Of a DNA stretch of 41,969 bases, positions 40,787-41,969 are shown in pieces; positions within the stretch are counted from its first letter, which is position 1, and every line of letters begins with the position of its first letter. The translations under genes were made by a program, and so were the position numbers. The stretch comes from JADJLQ01 sp034439915. GTDB lineage: Bacteria > Bacteroidota > Bacteroidia > Chitinophagales > Saprospiraceae. The DNA lies in assembly GCA_034439915.1 (NCBI GenBank), contig JAWXBI010000055.1, positions 1-41,969 of the forward strand, read 5' to 3'. The notes beneath the pieces are model-generated. The model saw only the letters and a list, made by a program, of their open reading frames with translations. It was not told the DNA's origin and searched no databases.

Positions 40787-41969
40787 TTATTCTTTGATCA
40801 ATTTAAAACTGGCTACTTGTTTGCCATTTTGACTCATCGATAAAATGTGCATTCCGGCACTTAGTTTTTTCATATCGATCGGAAATTGGTTATGTCCATT
40901 TTGGACGTTTATTTTTTCATTGTGGATCAATCTTCCAGTCATGTCCAGGATTTGAAGTTGCAACACATTAGCTTTGGTTGCATTCATTTCCAACATGGCA
41001 AACTCACGCGCGGGCACTGGATAAACGGTTACGGAGAAGGATTTTACGAATTCATCCAGCACCGGGGTATTCAACCCTCTTCGCAATACAACCGATATCG
41101 GAACACTGTTGGTCGCCAGGCTCCCGTCCGAGGCCAACACCCGAAAAAATAAAGTGGCTGAACCTCCGGGGAAAATACCCAAAAGAGCCAGGGTGGTGTC
41201 TACAGCACCTAACGATGCAGAAAAAGAGAGATTTGGGCCAATAAAAGCAGTATTCAGTATAAGGCTAAAATCAGGGACAATTGAGGTCTGGATAAGATAG
41301 ACCAAAGGATTGCCATCCGGATCAGTGGCAGCAGTCCATTGAACAGAATACGTGGTATCCTTCACCCGCAAGTCGGTGGTAATAGTATCTCCCGAAATTG
41401 GTTTAGTGATGGTCGGAGCAGTAGGGAACGCATTGGGTTCAAATAACAATTGACCACGTATTTCTCCTGCAGGAATGGTTGTGGAATGGATATTGACATA
41501 GAGGTTACCAGCATTGAGTAAGGCCAGTTGATCGGCTGTAAGTACCACCGAGTTGGAATCAGAAAAGAAACGTCCACCTTTCAAATCGGCATTGGCGTCC
41601 GTTTTCAGTGAAATCAATACCCCTCCGTTCACCCCGGCAGCACCACTGTGAAGATGTGCCCCGCCGGCAATATCCCGGTTAAAATTTCCGGTGAGATTAG
41701 CAAAGGATCCGGTTACCGTGAGCCGGTCTCCCAATAATTCAGCTTTTACAGCGCCTGCCCCACTTCCTGAGTTGGGCTGTACTTCGTTTCTTGAATTCAG
41801 GTTGGCAGTGAAGTAGGCATTAGCCAGGGCGAGGAAATTACCCCTGATCTCTCCGCCGGGCGCTTTAGTAGTATGCACATTGGCATAAAATAATCGTTTG
41901 CGCAACGAATCAAGTCCACCATCGCCAATATTGTAAACATTATTTTCTGCCAGGAACACACCACTCAAA
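40787..41969 (-). CDS. CHRD-domain protein with T9SS sorting domain, C-terminal part (cut by window edge)
   Basis: At least 393 residues; the N-terminus is beyond position 41969. One complete CHRD domain (about residues 47-175) ends in YVNIHSTTIPAGEIRGQL, and the end of a previous one (YANVHTTKAPGGEIRGNF) opens the fragment. A fibronectin-type beta domain follows (about 185-295), then a type A T9SS C-terminal sorting domain (VYPVPAREFAMLEM to SFKLIKE). CHRD domains occur in many secreted bacterial proteins; their ligand is unknown. The product is surface-attached or released, as expected for a T9SS cargo. Confidence 0.9.
   Translation of the reverse strand, partial: LSGVFLAENNVYNIGDGGLDSLRKRLFYANVHTTKAPGGEIRGNFLALANAYFTANLNSRNEVQPNSGSGAGAVKAELLGDRLTVTGSFANLTGNFNRDIAGGAHLHSGAAGVNGGVLISLKTDANADLKGGRFFSDSNSVVLTADQLALLNAGNLYVNIHSTTIPAGEIRGQLLFEPNAFPTAPTITKPISGDTITTDLRVKDTTYSVQWTAATDPDGNPLVYLIQTSIVPDFSLILNTAFIGPNLSFSASLGAVDTTLALLGIFPGGSATLFFRVLASDGSLATNSVPISVVLRRGLNTPVLDEFVKSFSVTVYPVPAREFAMLEMNATKANVLQLQILDMTGRLIHNEKINVQNGHNQFPIDMKKLSAGMHILSMSQNGKQVASFKLIKE

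Noticed and set aside
1..41969. tRNA, rRNA, IS element, prophage or CRISPR
   Set aside because: No cloverleaf-like sequence, transposase, integrase, terminal repeat or regularly spaced direct repeats were found in the gaps. A covariance-model scan would be decisive for RNA genes.

Overview
The window looks like a chromosomal segment of a free-living Bacteroidota bacterium, probably from the Saprospiria/Chitinophagia side of the phylum. The evidence is: two proteins with type IX secretion (T9SS) C-terminal sorting domains, DUF4199 and DUF4252 proteins, a single large LptF/LptG-family permease, BatA-type N-terminal domains, almost no Shine-Dalgarno sequences, and many copies of the Bacteroidota -7 promoter element TAnnTTTG just before start codons. 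The segment is densely coded. No gap without a gene exceeds 300 bases, and I saw no tRNA, rRNA, insertion sequence, prophage or CRISPR array.

Layout. 1-3.1 kb: the start of an NhaD-like antiporter (cut by the window edge), then dusB-cca (tRNA modification and maturation) and a lipoprotein FKBP isomerase. 3.1-5.8 kb, minus strand: surE, a small membrane protein, lpxB and a histidine-phosphatase lipoprotein. 5.9-15.9 kb, plus strand: holA, then a full tryptophan operon trpE-G-D-C-F-B-A, a GNAT acetyltransferase, folD and prmA, with most junctions overlapping or nearly so. The trp operon is preceded by a leader peptide with three consecutive Trp codons, a 15-bp intrinsic terminator and a competing antiterminator, that is, a complete ribosome-mediated attenuator. 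15.9-17.9 kb, minus strand: ECF sigma factor, putative anti-sigma factor and two secreted DUF4252 proteins. 18.2-19.9 kb: LptF/LptG-family permease. 19.9-22.6 kb: a large secreted BNR/sortilin-like beta-propeller protein. 22.7-26.0 kb: a 1118-residue nuclease-helicase fusion.

26.0-34.8 kb, minus strand: a DUF697/SHOCT protein, queE, ridA, a four-gene GDP-D-glycero-alpha-D-manno-heptose pathway (hddA-gmhA-hddC-gmhB), two glycosyltransferases, a DUF4199 protein and a dihydroorotase homologue that lacks the usual metal ligands. 34.8-37.2 kb, minus strand: a BatA-like protein and a small lipoprotein. 37.4-39.3 kb, plus strand: a DnaJ/CbpA-type co-chaperone followed by an Xre/MbcA/ParS-RES toxin-antitoxin pair. 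39.4-42.0 kb, minus strand: a Tat-exported class V aminotransferase and the C-terminal part of a secreted CHRD-domain protein.

The most notable finding is the trp attenuator with its three competing RNA structures. The second is the recurrent placement of TAnnTTTG only a few bases before start codons, which predicts leaderless or nearly leaderless mRNAs and helps choose starts for several genes. Both are read directly from the sequence; their function is inferred.
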